NCBI GenBank assembly: GCA_029449245.1
Contig: JANATF010000003.1
Span: 744,001-808,000, forward strand
Reading direction: 5' to 3'
DNA length: 64,000 nucleotides
Origin: Mortierella alpina
Taxonomy: Eukaryota; Mortierellomycota; Mortierellomycetes; Mortierellales; Mortierellaceae
Part shown: positions 41,712 to 53,165 of the stretch, piece after piece
How positions within the stretch are numbered: the stretch's first letter is position 1
How the letters are laid out: every line of letters starts with the position of its first letter
The notes under the pieces: generated by a model
The model's input: only the letters and a program-made list of their open reading frames with translations
Told to the model about the DNA's origin: nothing
Databases searched by the model: none
Made by a program: the position numbers and the translations under genes

Positions 41712-44161
41712 TTAGCGATGAGGTTGCTGTTGTTCCTGCGACTGCTGCAGTATGCGCTGAGCATTCGCGAGTGTCGGTGACATCATTTCATGCATAGGGC
41801 GGCTGTTCCTGTAGGATCTTGAGTTCTCTCCTGCACTTTGTGGATAAAACGTGTTGGTCCTCGTCGTCGTTGATGGCCCTGCAGCAGAGAGTGATCTTTC
41901 GTTGGAACTCGTTCCTGAGGTGGATGCTACCGCGTTCGAATAAGACGACGATTCAACTTCGGAACTAGTCTGGCCCTGCGTCTGTTCGTTTTGATCAAGT
42001 TCTGCCTTAGCGCCTGCTCGGTTTGGACTGCCGTTCGGCGTGATGATGGGTGACGAGGAGATGACAAAGGGCTTGTAAGGAGCTGCTGAGAGTGAGGTGG
42101 CGATAATTGGCAATTGCTTTCCAGCTCGGCCGTAGAACCCCCCACCGTTTGAGGTTGCTGGGTAAGGAAAGGAGGCTCTTTGAGTGTACGCTGCTAAAGA
42201 AGCTGAAGTGGGTCCCATGGACGTGTTCTGCGACCATGAGTTGGCTCGTGGAACTCCAGGCCCTGAACCTGAACCTGGTTCCGATCTAGCCTCTGTCCCG
42301 GATTCCAGTCCTGGCACTATTACATCATGAGCCGATCGATTCACTGGCTGTAACGGAATCGAATGTGTCGGAGCGTCTGAGGGCTGCCTTGAGGTGGATG
42401 GTGGTAGGTCCGCCGCAGCATCACTCATCTTGATCTGGAACGCTTTGGATCTGGCTCTCCGCCTCCACAGTATCCCTGCTGCAACCGCTAGAGCCAAGAT
42501 CACGACGACCACTATTGCTAATATTTGTGGCGACAATCCCCGTTCAGCCTTATCCCCACTCGTTCCTGGACCATGGTCGTAACTGTCACCTGAACCATCG
42601 AACATCTCCATCGTTTCCCACGATATGTCGACTGCCGATCCAAAGTCCAACATCTGGAGTGAAGGGACAAATGGGAGCCCTAGACAAGGAATAATAATCT
42701 CAGTCCTCAGACCAAGAGACAAAGATAGAGAAGTCAACACCGCACTGTGGGAGAATGTCGTGATGGTTCTCACCTTGTACAACAGCATAAGCTATTGAGT
42801 CCTTTGCAGCACAAGCAAGAATAGACCTGGATTTCAACCCTTTGATCGAGCGTGTTGACCAGGATCCATTGGGGCTTGCAAGAGACTCGGGAGAGTACTT
42901 CAACGTCCACATCTGCGTCCAAGTCGCCATGACAATGACGCCGTCATCTAAAGTCATGGAGTGAGAGGAGAATAAGGCATTTAGATTATTGGCTGACATA
43001 GGATAGGTTACGATCGTCCTGACGTCCCAAAATGCACACAGTAGCGTACCTGCAGCCAGACAGGCGCTGGGATCGTACTCGAGCGTTGTAGTTGTTATTG
43101 TAATCTGACTTTTGTTGTTGAAGAACACCAGACATGTTCCTTGTGAGGTTGTAGCACACTGACCAACGACAACCGCGTCGTACATTCCACCTCCCCTTAG
43201 CCGCAGCACCTTTGGGGTTACAGAGTTATTCACAGACGATATCAGCAATGATCCGAGCACATTACTGTCCGGCCTAGCTGAAGTGCTCTTTTTGGAAACG
43301 TCGATCGTTTGCACAATTACACTGGTGCTATTGCCTGTGGCCAGCCTATACACGATAGAGCCCTCCTGCTTTTCCGGTCCTAATGATGGCCCTCCCGAGG
43401 CAATCCACAGTGGCGAAGAATCTGTAGCCGAGAGGATAGGGTCTTCGTCCTCTGTCATGGCCCACCAGGAATCAAGGTTCTCTTGAGTGGCCGTTCCATC
43501 GTTGGGTGATTTTGGGACCAGCCTCACCATGGGTGAGGAACCCGACTGTGCAGATCTGAATGCTAAAAGAAGATCATGGCGGGAGGAGCTCTTGAGGTTG
43601 GAGTCAATAGACGACGTGGAGACCATGGAGACGGCCGTGTGAGATTGGCTACTGTTGTTGATGTTGCTTCCTGGGCTTGAGAGGATATACTGCTTGGCGT
43701 AATGGTAGAACGACACTGCACTGCCAAAGCCCCTAGGGGTAGCTGCTGCACGCGACGACCATGGGCTTTGGTATGGGTTGGTGTCGACAGAGTAAAGTGC
43801 GCCAAGCAGGATTTCAGGGCTGGAATAGTGGATAAAGAGGACGTCTCCTCGGAACGCGGCTGAGGCCAGCACTTTGGCCATGGTGGGATCGAATGAATGG
43901 AGGTGATCAAAAGACAAGAGGGATGCGCATTGTCATGTCGGTGGGGGGGTCAACTGATTCAAATCCTACCCGAGAAAAGCGGACAGCAAAGAGAACTGTG
44001 CAAACTATGCGCTCCTCGGTGCACCATTGAAAGGCCCGGCTCATGTGTGAGGGCTGTAGCCTTAAAAAAAACATACCCATTGCCGTCGCTTGTGCGACCA
44101 TAAACAGAGTCGAAAAAAAAACTCGAAATAGCAACCAACGCGCATAAAGTGGTACGTCCAT
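41712..44161 (-). CDS. type I membrane protein with large extracellular part, unrecognised
   Basis: Three exons (44161-44077, 43859-42774, 42679-41712) give 712 aa in consistent phase. Exon 1 supplies a signal peptide (MDVPLYARWLLFR then FFSTLFMVAQATA) and ends at GTATGT. The extracellular part (about residues 30-420) is rich in beta-type blocks with repeated small hydrophobic/aromatic strands (DVLFIHYSSPEILLGALY, VIVMATWTQMWTLKY) suggestive of a propeller but not assignable. A membrane helix (ILAIVVVVILALAVAAGILW) is followed by RRRARSK and a long Ser/Thr/Pro-rich cytosolic tail ending in Gln/His. The exon-2 acceptor could alternatively be 12 nt upstream (before VLASAAF). Similar receptor-like proteins are common in Mortierella-type genomes; the ligand or role is unknown. 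Confidence 0.65.
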
Positions 44162-45962
44162 CTCTGGCAATGGGCGCCCCGCCAGCCATGATAAAGTCGT
44201 AAGGGAGCGTGGTAAAAACCAACGCGCGTGGCTATTCGTCCCGACAATTGGGCTCTCACCGATCCACAGCCCAATGCATGTAGTCTATAGTCTACCATGT
44301 AGCCTGGACTATATACCTTCACGTTTCACGCAACAGCTGGATTTTTACTTGCCGTCGGCAAAGTAGTGTACAATGACCACCGAATCTAGGAAGGACCCTT
44401 ACTGCTCAATGCTTATACAATGCAAGTCGGCTAGTGAGGTCAACATTTTCCACCTGGAGAAAAATGCTATACACTCCAAATCTTCGAGCAGAGTTCCTTC
44501 TGTTGTACTCGAAAATGAACTCCCTATCCAACGTTGACACGCGTTACTCCAGTTCCTACTCAAAGATGAAAATCAAACGCGCTAAGGGGATGAACTGGGT
44601 GAATGTGGGTGAAAAAGACGCGTGTTGCTCCCTTTGTGCATGGGTCTTTCAAATCACATTTTGGGAGGCCATGGAATGCAAATGAAACATTCCGGTACGA
44701 GTCGTTGGATTGAGGGTATCTGTAGTTGCAAGGAGATAAGTATAAACGCTGTCGGAGAGCCATGGCTCAGTATCTGCTTCCGGACTACCTCCGCTTGAAG
44801 TTGTTGCTGACATTGATGGATTTTAAGTGGGTTCTATCCTCGTCACCAGAAAGCAGTTTTTCATGTAAGTAAATGTAGACAGGCAAGATAAAAACTCGAA
44901 AGAGCCATTTCAAGTAGACCAATGACTCCATTCCCAGCAAGCACCACAACACGAACGCATTCATGCGGGCAGGTTCTGACAGGAAAGTACTGGGAAATAC
45001 GGCCACCAATCCAAATCAGCTACCGGGTTATGCCACAACACGAGTGGGACACTGCGCACAGTGGACCAAATCGAGGGGCGCCCAGCTCCGCCATTTTCAT
45101 TAGGATGAGACTCATTTGTTTTTTACAATGAAGTTGCTGGAGGAATGGTAGAGAACAGCGAGGATGTCAGAGGCGCACGCTGCAGAGCACTGAGAAGCTG
45201 GCTCGACCGATATGCCCACACCTTTATCAAAGAGAATAGGCGTATCCTCCATTAGGATCATGGGTGCTGTTCTTTTTTCACCGAGGTGATACTAATAAGA
45301 AAGGTTTAGATGAAGTGAAAGAACAAGAAGTTGTGTGGGCGGGTAGCACAAAGCAGCAAAGGAGAAACGACTTGATGGGTGGGCGAACAAGGTGCAAAAC
45401 GACTTGGCCTTGAGAGTTGAACGAGGTCGCGAAATAATGTAGTGCAGGTGGTCCATTCCAAAAAATTGATGTGCCTTTGCAAGTGAGAATTTCATTTAGA
45501 GGGTGTATGCAACAGGGAAAGTTACGGGTACGCTGCAACCCGGCTTCGTTCAGCTACAGATGAAGGTTTGGCAGCTATGGCAAGGCGCTGCGGGCCTCGC
45601 GAGCACGTACGCCGAGAGGGCAAACTATACAACTTTGCTGATTGTCCAGCAGGTTGTTTTGTGGATCGAGATTGGATTCTACACGCCCCCGACTTCCGAG
45701 CATGTATAGTTTTTCAGCATGGACCATACTATATAACATTTTACTTTGTGATACAACTGTGAGAGCAATCACGTAAATGTGCATATCGACCAGCGCCCGT
45801 TCAGGCACGCCTCCAAGACTTGCGGACTGAACGAGCTGGTAAACAAAAGTCAAACTAAGCCACCTTTTTTTTTTTTTTTTTTTACACTCTCCTTGCAAGG
45901 CATCCTCTAGAGCGCTAGTGTTCTCCATCCACAACCCATTCAATCACACACATACATCACGC
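44162..45962. other. 1.8 kb without a supported gene
   Basis: Between divergent genes. It has a T19 run (45865-45883) just before the leader of the RBM28-like gene. Short ORFs on both strands lack motifs. Nothing mobile is recognised. Confidence 0.5.
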
Positions 45963-48900
45963 ATGTCGGACACTTCATCACCCGCTGTGCCCGAGGCTAA
46001 TGCTGCCGCGCCAGCACCAGGAGCAACCGACGATAGCACCAGCAAATCGACCCTTTTTGTGCGCGGACTGCCTTACGACGCCACCAGTGCTCAGCTCGAG
46101 GAGTTCTTCTCAGACGTTGGCCCTGTCCGCTCGTGCTTCGTCGTCCTCGACCGAAGCGCAGAGCAGACTGCTGCCGAAGCACCTGAGGGAGAGGACAACA
46201 AGGCCGGCATCGCCGCCGCTGCTGCCGCTGCTTCAAAGGCACCACCCAAGAACAAAGGATTCGGCTTTGTCCAGTTCGTCTTGCCCGAGGATGCCGACAA
46301 GGCCATCGAGGAATTGCGTGGAAAGAAGTTCTTGAAGCAGAAGCCTCTGTTGATCGAGAAGGCCAAGAAGAAATTGCGTATGTGAACAGCTTATGTTCCA
46401 CAGGAGGAATTACGTCCCGTCGAAAGTGACATCGATTTAACCTGTCGGCATTTTTTTTTCCTGTAGAGGAAGGCGAAGAGAAACCAAAGAGGGAGTTTAA
46501 GCAAGCACCCAAGGCAAAGACCGATAAGCCCAAGCAGGCCAAGAAGGATGAGTCTGAAGAATCCAAGGAGAAGAAGTAATGTGCTGATCTGGATCCTTTT
46601 TGCGACCGTACTTTCATTCGAAGGTCCAAAATTGTTCTTGGTGCACTTTTACTAACAGTCTATATTCAAACCTGCAATAGCTACTCTTTCCAGACTGTCG
46701 TATTAAAGGGTCTTGGCAAGGACATCACCAAAAAGCACATCTACAAAAAGGTCCGCAAGGCTGGCGATGTCAAGGAGGTCATCTACCCCGTCATGGCCAA
46801 GGCATCCGATGACGCCGCAGGAGAGAAGAGCGAAGAGAAAGTGGAGGAAGGAACAGGTACGGTCTTGGGAACACTTTCAGCTCTTATGGCATGTGTTACT
46901 TCATACTTTTTGACCATACCATTAACTTGCATTTATGGACCATTATCGTGCAAATAGCACACATCATCTACAGCACCGCTGCTCTGGCTGCATCTGCTGT
47001 TCAGGCTCTGGATGGACACATTTTCAAGGCGTGTGCGCTTCATGCCGCCTTGTTGGCGTCTCCTGCAGTGTACAAGCGCTGCCGCTTGATTGTCCGCAAC
47101 TTGCCCTGGAAGATTCGTGAGTCGGAGTTGCGTACTCTTTTCCAAAAGTACGGTACAGTTCACGAGGTCAATTTGCCTCGCAAGTATGAAGGTGGACCTC
47201 TTCGTGGATTCGGATTTGTTCAAATGGAGCAGCTGGATGCAACAGAGAAGGCTGTCGCAGCCCTGAATGGAACAGAGCACCACGGTCGTACCATCGCTGT
47301 CGATTGGGCATTGGCCAAGGACCGCTTCGAGGAGGCCGAGGCTAGCACTGCAGCTGTAGAGGAGGCAACAGAGGAGCAGGACGAGGACGTCGAAATGGAG
47401 GATGTCACTGCTGGAGATGATGATGAAGAAGAGAACGAGGATGAGGATGAAGAAGGTAGTGAGGGCGAGGATGATGACGATAAGGAACTGGATCTGGAGC
47501 ACTTGCAGGGCAGTGACGACGAGGAGGCAGAGGATTCAGATGAAGAGGATGTCGAGGATGACGATGAAGCCGCCCTGGCTGCCCTCGATGCCGAGGAAGC
47601 TAAAGAGAATGAGCAGAGTAAGTCATTGGCACACTGTAGTTATCAGGTTTTACGTCGACTTCCTCAACTAATCAGTCTACTCCAATTTTTAGGCAAGATG
47701 ACTCTTCCCGAACCTAGCGAGGGCACAACCCTGTTTATTCGCAACTTGGATTTCGAAGCGACCAAGGACGACCTCTTTGAAATGTAAGGCTACGAATATT
47801 GCGATTGCTCGACGTACAACTATTCACTTGTGGGTTCAAATGCCGGATGCTAAAAGTCATATTTGCGTGTAGGTTCCGTCATTGGGGAAAGCTCCGTTAC
47901 TGCCGCGTTACAATGGACCATGACACCGGACGCTCTCGTGGAACGGGATTCGTTTGCTACTATAACAAGGGCGCTGCCGACAACTGCATGGCTGAGGCTG
48001 ATAGGGTCGCTGCCATTGTGAACCCCATCCAGTCTGAGAATGACAGAAAGAAAAAGAACAACTTTGTGAAGCACACAGTTCTTCAGCCTGATCTTCCTGA
48101 GGAGCTCGCCGTCAAGTTCACCCTCAACGGGCGTGTCCTGAACGTTGTGCGCGCAGTAGACAAGACATCTGCCGTTAATCTGCTTGAGGCTGGACAGCAC
48201 AAGCGCGAGCGTGAGGATCGCCGTAATTTGTACCTGATGCGCGAGGGTGTCATCTTCCCTGACTCGCCCGCAGCGGCCTCTATCTTACCCGGTGAATTGT
48301 CCAAGCGCCAGGCATCATTCTATGCTCGTCGCGCCTTGCTCGCTCGCAACCCATCTCTCTTCATCTCCAAGACCCGTCTCTCGATCCGTAACTTGCCATT
48401 GAAGATGGATGAGAAGGAGCTCCGCAAGCTGGGAGTGCAGGCGATTCAAAAGTTCAAGAACGAGGTCAAGGACGGCAAGAGAGCGCATCTCTCGCCAGAA
48501 GAACAGGCCGAGGGATGGGACAAGCGCGTGTTTGTGAAGCAGGCCAAGGTGGTTCGATCCAAGGATCGCGTCGACGGAAACACACAGCAGCTCAGATCCA
48601 AGGGATACGGTTTCCTGGAGTACTCTACACATTCCCATGCTTTGGCTGGTCTCCGGTGGTTGAACAACAACCCATCGTTGTTCGGAGAGAAGAAGGGTCT
48701 CATTGTCGAGTTTTCAGTCGAGAATGTGATGGTGAACAAGCAGAGAGACGAACGTGAGACCAGGAGGGCCATCAAGCGCAAGCGAGGTGATGATGATGAG
48801 GAAGAGCATCCTCAGCAGGATTCTCAGGAGGAGAGAAAGCGACCAAGGAGGTCAATACACGAGGGCGGTGGACGCGACCGTGGAGAGTCTCGTGACGGTT

Positions 48901-49217
48901 TCCGGGGAGGCAGAGGTGGCCGTGGAGGTCGTGGTGGACGTGGCGGTAGCGACCGTGGCGCACCCAGAGGCGGCCGAGGTGGCTTCAGCTCCCGGGGCGA
49001 GTCAAGTAGCCGTGAAGGATCTCGGGGTGGATTCAGAGGTGGCCGTGGAGGTGGAGGTGGTGATCGGGGTGGATTCCGAGGTGGCCGCGGAGGCGGAGGT
49101 GGTGATCGGGGTGGATTCAGAGGTGGCCGCGGAGGCGGAGGTGACCGTGGAGGACGCGGTGGACGTGGCGGCGCTGGCCGTGGGGGCAGAGGAGGACGGG
49201 GCCGTGGTCGCGATTAA
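45963..49217 (+). CDS. NOP4: Nop4/RBM28-like nucleolar RNA-binding protein
   Basis: Six exons (45963-46377, 46467-46575, 46681-46856, 46958-47617, 47693-47783, 47873-49217) give 931 aa. Four RRM-type domains are visible: STLFVRGLPYDAT with KGFGFVQF; a divergent second one (VVLKGLGKDITKKHIYKKV) continuing to CRLIVRNLPWKI with RGFGFVQM; TTLFIRNLDFEAT with RGTGFVCY; and LSIRNLPLKMDEKEL with KGYGFLEYS. An acidic Asp/Glu stretch (about residues 350-430) separates RRMs 2-3, as in Nop4/RBM28, which act in 60S ribosomal-subunit assembly. The last 110 residues are an RGG/GGFRGG tail, not a usual part of yeast Nop4. All introns are GT-AG and in phase. Confidence 0.88.
49020..49145 (+). repeat. three 42-bp tandem units coding for an RGG tail
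   Basis: A 42-bp unit recurs about three times (for example GATCGGGGTGGATTC at 49062 and 49104), coding for GGFRGGRGGGGGDR-type repeats. The DNA-level identity points to slippage expansion. Confidence 0.75.
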
Positions 49218-50470
49218 GGACTGCGAGTCGATTTACTATAAAACACGACCAAACTGCATCATTCATATGTTCATCAATTGCCATTATCAAACCCTGAAGA
49301 ACATGAACAACTCGCCTTGGCAAAGCAAACAAGAGTGGTGGCCACGGTGGCTCTCTAGAGCTTTACATACAAAAAAAAAAGCGCCGCACTAGCGTCGTCC
49401 TTTATTACGGCTCACTGCCACACTCCGAAGTCCATGTCGAGACAGTAAGGAGAGAGTAGAAATGAGTGTATGTGAGCGAGTGTGATGGAGCGAGTGTGTA
49501 TGGTCTGTGAGCTTGGTCCTACCAGCGGAGGACAGGGTCTTGAATGGGCGTTGCTTTTTTGACCTCAACCACCCTTTTTTTTTGGCACTCTTTCCCCCCA
49601 TTTCTTTCTTATCCGCAACTTCATGCCATCCCATACCATCGTTTCCGAGTAATTTACTATCCTGGTAGGCCTTGCCACAGGACCGAATGGGTTCTGATGT
49701 CCTTTTGTGCAGGATAGTGTTCATGCTCACGTTGGTGTTAGTGTTCACGCTCACGTTGGTGTTGAAGTCAGGTCGTCTTGAGTGCGCATCTCCTGCTCCA
49801 TTCTCCCTTGCTCTAAAACCATCCCAGCACGCACCCTGACCATTCATCTTTCCTTGGCTTTGACACCCAGCTGGTCTTCAGAGACAAGGTATCTCTCCAC
49901 CCTGACCCAGTCATATACAATTCCTTCTGCATCTTCCGTATCTTCTGGACCTTCTCTTGTTTTTGGCTGTTTTGTACATGGGGGTCGGCTGTTGTGTACA
50001 GAGATGCATGACGCTATCCTTCCTCTGGCTTCCCTTTTGTACGACTTTACTGCCTGTTGCCAAGCGCTATTCTTCTTGCGGTAGGGAACCTCAACAACGC
50101 TTCGCCGTCAATCGCATGACAAGCAAACGTACAGTAGTAGAGTGCCTTGGATGCAACGTGTCCAACAACAGAAAGGGGGGAATTGTTCCGTGAGCAGCCA
50201 GCACCAAAAGGTAGCAGAGGGGGGAGAAGCGACGAGGGGTGATAGATGGGGCAAAGGGCCACGCATAGGCTGACACTTTTATTTAAGAAGGTGCTCTCGT
50301 CTTTTTTTTCACTTCTTTGTCTAACTCATTGCTCTCTCATCTGCTCCTCCAGTCGTCCATTGCATCGCCTTCTGCCCAGCTTCATTCCATCGACAACCAC
50401 CGACCTCCAACTCTAATTGTGACCACATTCCGCCCTGAACGACATCCTTTAACCATATTCCGCATACGCC
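49218..50470. other. intergenic; no gene supported
   Basis: Contains a minus-strand open frame of 152 codons (49389-49847) that is mostly a GTTCACGCTCACGTTGGTGTT-like microrepeat and low-complexity basic sequence, not supported. The region from about 50280 (TTTATTTAAG, CT-rich) is the probable promoter of SHO1. Confidence 0.45.
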
Positions 50471-52125
50471 ATGATCCGCCCCGACGTCAGTCTCGTCCTG
50501 GCTCAGCCCTTCTTCCTCTGCTCACTGGTTCTCTTTGGGGTAAGAACTCCTTCTCAACAGCCCCATCACTGGTGGTCCTACCCCTGCTCTTGCCGCAGCT
50601 ACCAATTCTCGCGGACTCTTACAACCTAAAGCTGAAGGTTCATATTCGACACAACAACTCGACGTACAAAAATGGAACAACCATAGAGGGAGAAGTGGCC
50701 GTGTATGCATGCAGGGACACGGCTCCATCCTTTTAGAGGAGCTACTTTTGGACCCGTCAGATATTCATGTCTGTAGCATACGTAGGCCAGAGGACAGCAA
50801 CAGCCGCCAGCATGATATGGAAGATAGGATGTGTCTATCAGCAAAATGGCAGTGACCTTTTCAGTTCAATAACGTTCGGCAGTGTGTCAACACTGCCCTC
50901 TCACCCCTTGCCCCTGTTATCAGGAGACAAGGAGAGAGCTTGAAGTGAGAGAGAGAGAGTGAGAGTTGACCAAGACATGAGGGCAGCTTGCAGTGAACTA
51001 GAAATATACTTGGCAAATGGACCCGAGCTCGGAACCTGTGCATAGGACCAACAACAAAGCGCAAACCTTTAGCGTGCAGTCTGTGCCGTGGCATGTAAAA
51101 ATAGCCGATACATGGAACAGCGGCTATGGCCTGAGATTTACTGGATGACATCACCTGACAGCCCAAAAGTCTCATGAAACCCAACGCGTTTTCATTGTGG
51201 GCGGTTTGGAACGAAAAGGAATACTAACGCGCCGCACATCACATTTGTCTATCTTAGATCGGTTGGATCATCTCATTCATCGCAGCATGCACCATTGGCT
51301 CTTCTTTCCCCTTTGGCTCTGTCATGCGACTGATATGGGTTGATGTATTTTACAACCTCTTCCTGCTCGTCGGTGTCACCTTCGCAGTGGCCACAGATGC
51401 AGTTGCCAACTATCGTCTTGTGGTAAGAGCAATAGCACCCATCACTCTTTCTTACTCCACGAATAGCCTTGCTAGGGATGCCATAATTGACCTCGTGGAT
51501 TTTTTTATTTTTTATTTTTTATACTTGTAGCTCCTGACATATATGGCGGGTTCCATGTCGCTGTTGTTCCTTTGCATCGATTCGGCCATCAACTTTCACT
51601 ACTCCAAATTCAGCGCGGTTGGGTCTGGCCTTATTTTCCAGTCCCTTGTCCTGGTAAGGGAAAACTTTTGTTCTTACTTGTTGTTGTTACGGGGAGCATT
51701 AACCACTTGAGGGGGGAAATTATCAATTTTCTAACGCGTTTCATGTATGAAATCGTCCTTGTTAGATCTTCTGGATTTTTTACTTTGGCGCCGAGGAAGA
51801 TTCGATGGTGAAGCGCTCGATCAATGGCTTCACAATTCCACGCACACCTGGTGCAGCTGGCAATGGAGGAGCCATGGCGAATGGGGTCTCACCGGACCAG
51901 CAGCAGCAGAACTTGACGTCTGTGGTGGTAGCACCATCCTCGGACTACGCGTACAAGGCCCGTGCGCTGTATTCGTATGAGGCCAATCCGGACGACGCGA
52001 ACGAGCTGGCATTTGTGAAGGGCGAGGTTTTGGACATTGTTGACAACAAGGGCAAATGGTGGCAGGCACGTAAGCAGGATGGTACCATTGGAATCGCACC
52101 AAGCAACTACCTTCAGCTCATTTAA
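50471..52125 (+). CDS. SHO1: Sho1-like osmosensor (four TM helices plus SH3)
   Basis: Exons 50471-50539, 51258-51422, 51531-51653 and 51766-52125 give 238 aa. Four membrane helices ([16 protein letters not shown] / [64 protein letters not shown]) are followed by a Pro/Gln linker and a C-terminal SH3 domain: [46 protein letters not shown]. This is exactly the Sho1 layout; Sho1 anchors Pbs2 at the plasma membrane in the HOG pathway. The length (238 aa) is shorter than yeast Sho1 (367 aa) because the linker is short. All introns are phase 0. The first, 718 nt, is far longer than the rest. Confidence 0.92.
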
Positions 52126-53165
52126 AAAAACACAAAGAAAAAGAAAATGCTATATCCCTTTTTTTTTTATTGCATTTCTTCAGTGTTCCGACAAACCCCA
52201 CACCTTTGCTGTTTCATTTCAGCATTGATAGAATACCATACTCGCATCTACAAAAAAACATATCTAATGTTGGCTTCACCTGCTCCACTTTCGCGCCTAC
52301 TAAGAAACACAGTTGGAACGATGAAAAAAAAAAAAAAAAAAAAAAAACAGGACACTTTTCTTTCTCCACATCCGTTGTGTCACTTTTTTCAGGCGTTGAG
52401 GTCTGCACAGACAGCAGGCAAAGCGAGAGATCTTTCGCATCTTTGTTTGCACATGTGAATACGTCCATATCTTGGCCAAGGGTAGCCATCTATCTGCCTT
52501 TCAGCTGGAGAGCCAAAGATGCACTGGATGCTAGCATGAGATTCGACTCAATGGAGTCGGGTACACAAGTGCAAAAGGCACGCACGCCGCCCTTCAGACA
52601 GGGTGTTCGGCAACAAATTGTTTGTTTTCGGTTCTTCTTTCCTTGGTTGCTTCATCTCGTCCTGTGCTACCAATGCTGGTTGAAGAAGGTTATTGTGTTT
52701 TTCTTTCACACGTTGTTGGTCGGATGTCGCTTTATGGCTGTCCGCGAACTCCGCCTCGGTGTCGGGCCTGTGGTCCCATGGGGCGAACAAGGAAGGATAG
52801 GGGCGGCCGCTGACTGGCTGTGTTGCGACGTGTGTTGTGGTCGGTGTTGTGGTCGGTGTTCGTGGTCGGTGTGCGTGGCCCACAGGCTGAGCAGCCGCGG
52901 TTTCACTCGCGCCATTTCGGCTGAAAATGTGCTCGTCGAATAGGTTTTTCTTTTTCTTTTTTCTTTTTTCTTTTTCTTTGTCCCATTTGATTTGCTTTCT
53001 TGATCCGAGCCCTTCATCCCGTCTTGTTCACTCCCATCGCGCCTCTTTTCCCGCCCACTCGCTCACAGCCTGCAGCTGCACTCTCCATCGACATCATCGC
53101 ATTCCCTGCCGCACCCGCACTCCTACTTCACAGCCGAGCCAGAGAGAGATCAAAGGTGCCGCCAA
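52126..53165. other. intergenic; A24 tract, no gene supported
   Basis: Includes A24 at 52324-52347 and a C/T-rich leader (52940-53160) before the REG1-like start. A long plus-strand frame (52170-52943) is built over poly-A and low-complexity sequence with no motif. Confidence 0.5.

Noticed and set aside
43897-44222. Alternative first exon frame MAGGAPIARDGRTTLC for the type I membrane protein
   Set aside because: It also has a hydrophobic stretch but ends in phase 2 at the GTATGT donor, and no acceptor joins it to the main exon without a stop; the phase-1 frame starting MDVPLYARW does join.
49389-49847. 152-codon minus-strand frame
   Set aside because: Largely microrepeat-derived (NTNVSVNTNTNVS) and low complexity; no promoter or motif support.
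52170-52943. 257-codon plus-strand frame between SHO1 and REG1
   Set aside because: Reads through poly-A and low-complexity DNA as poly-Lys and lacks any domain.
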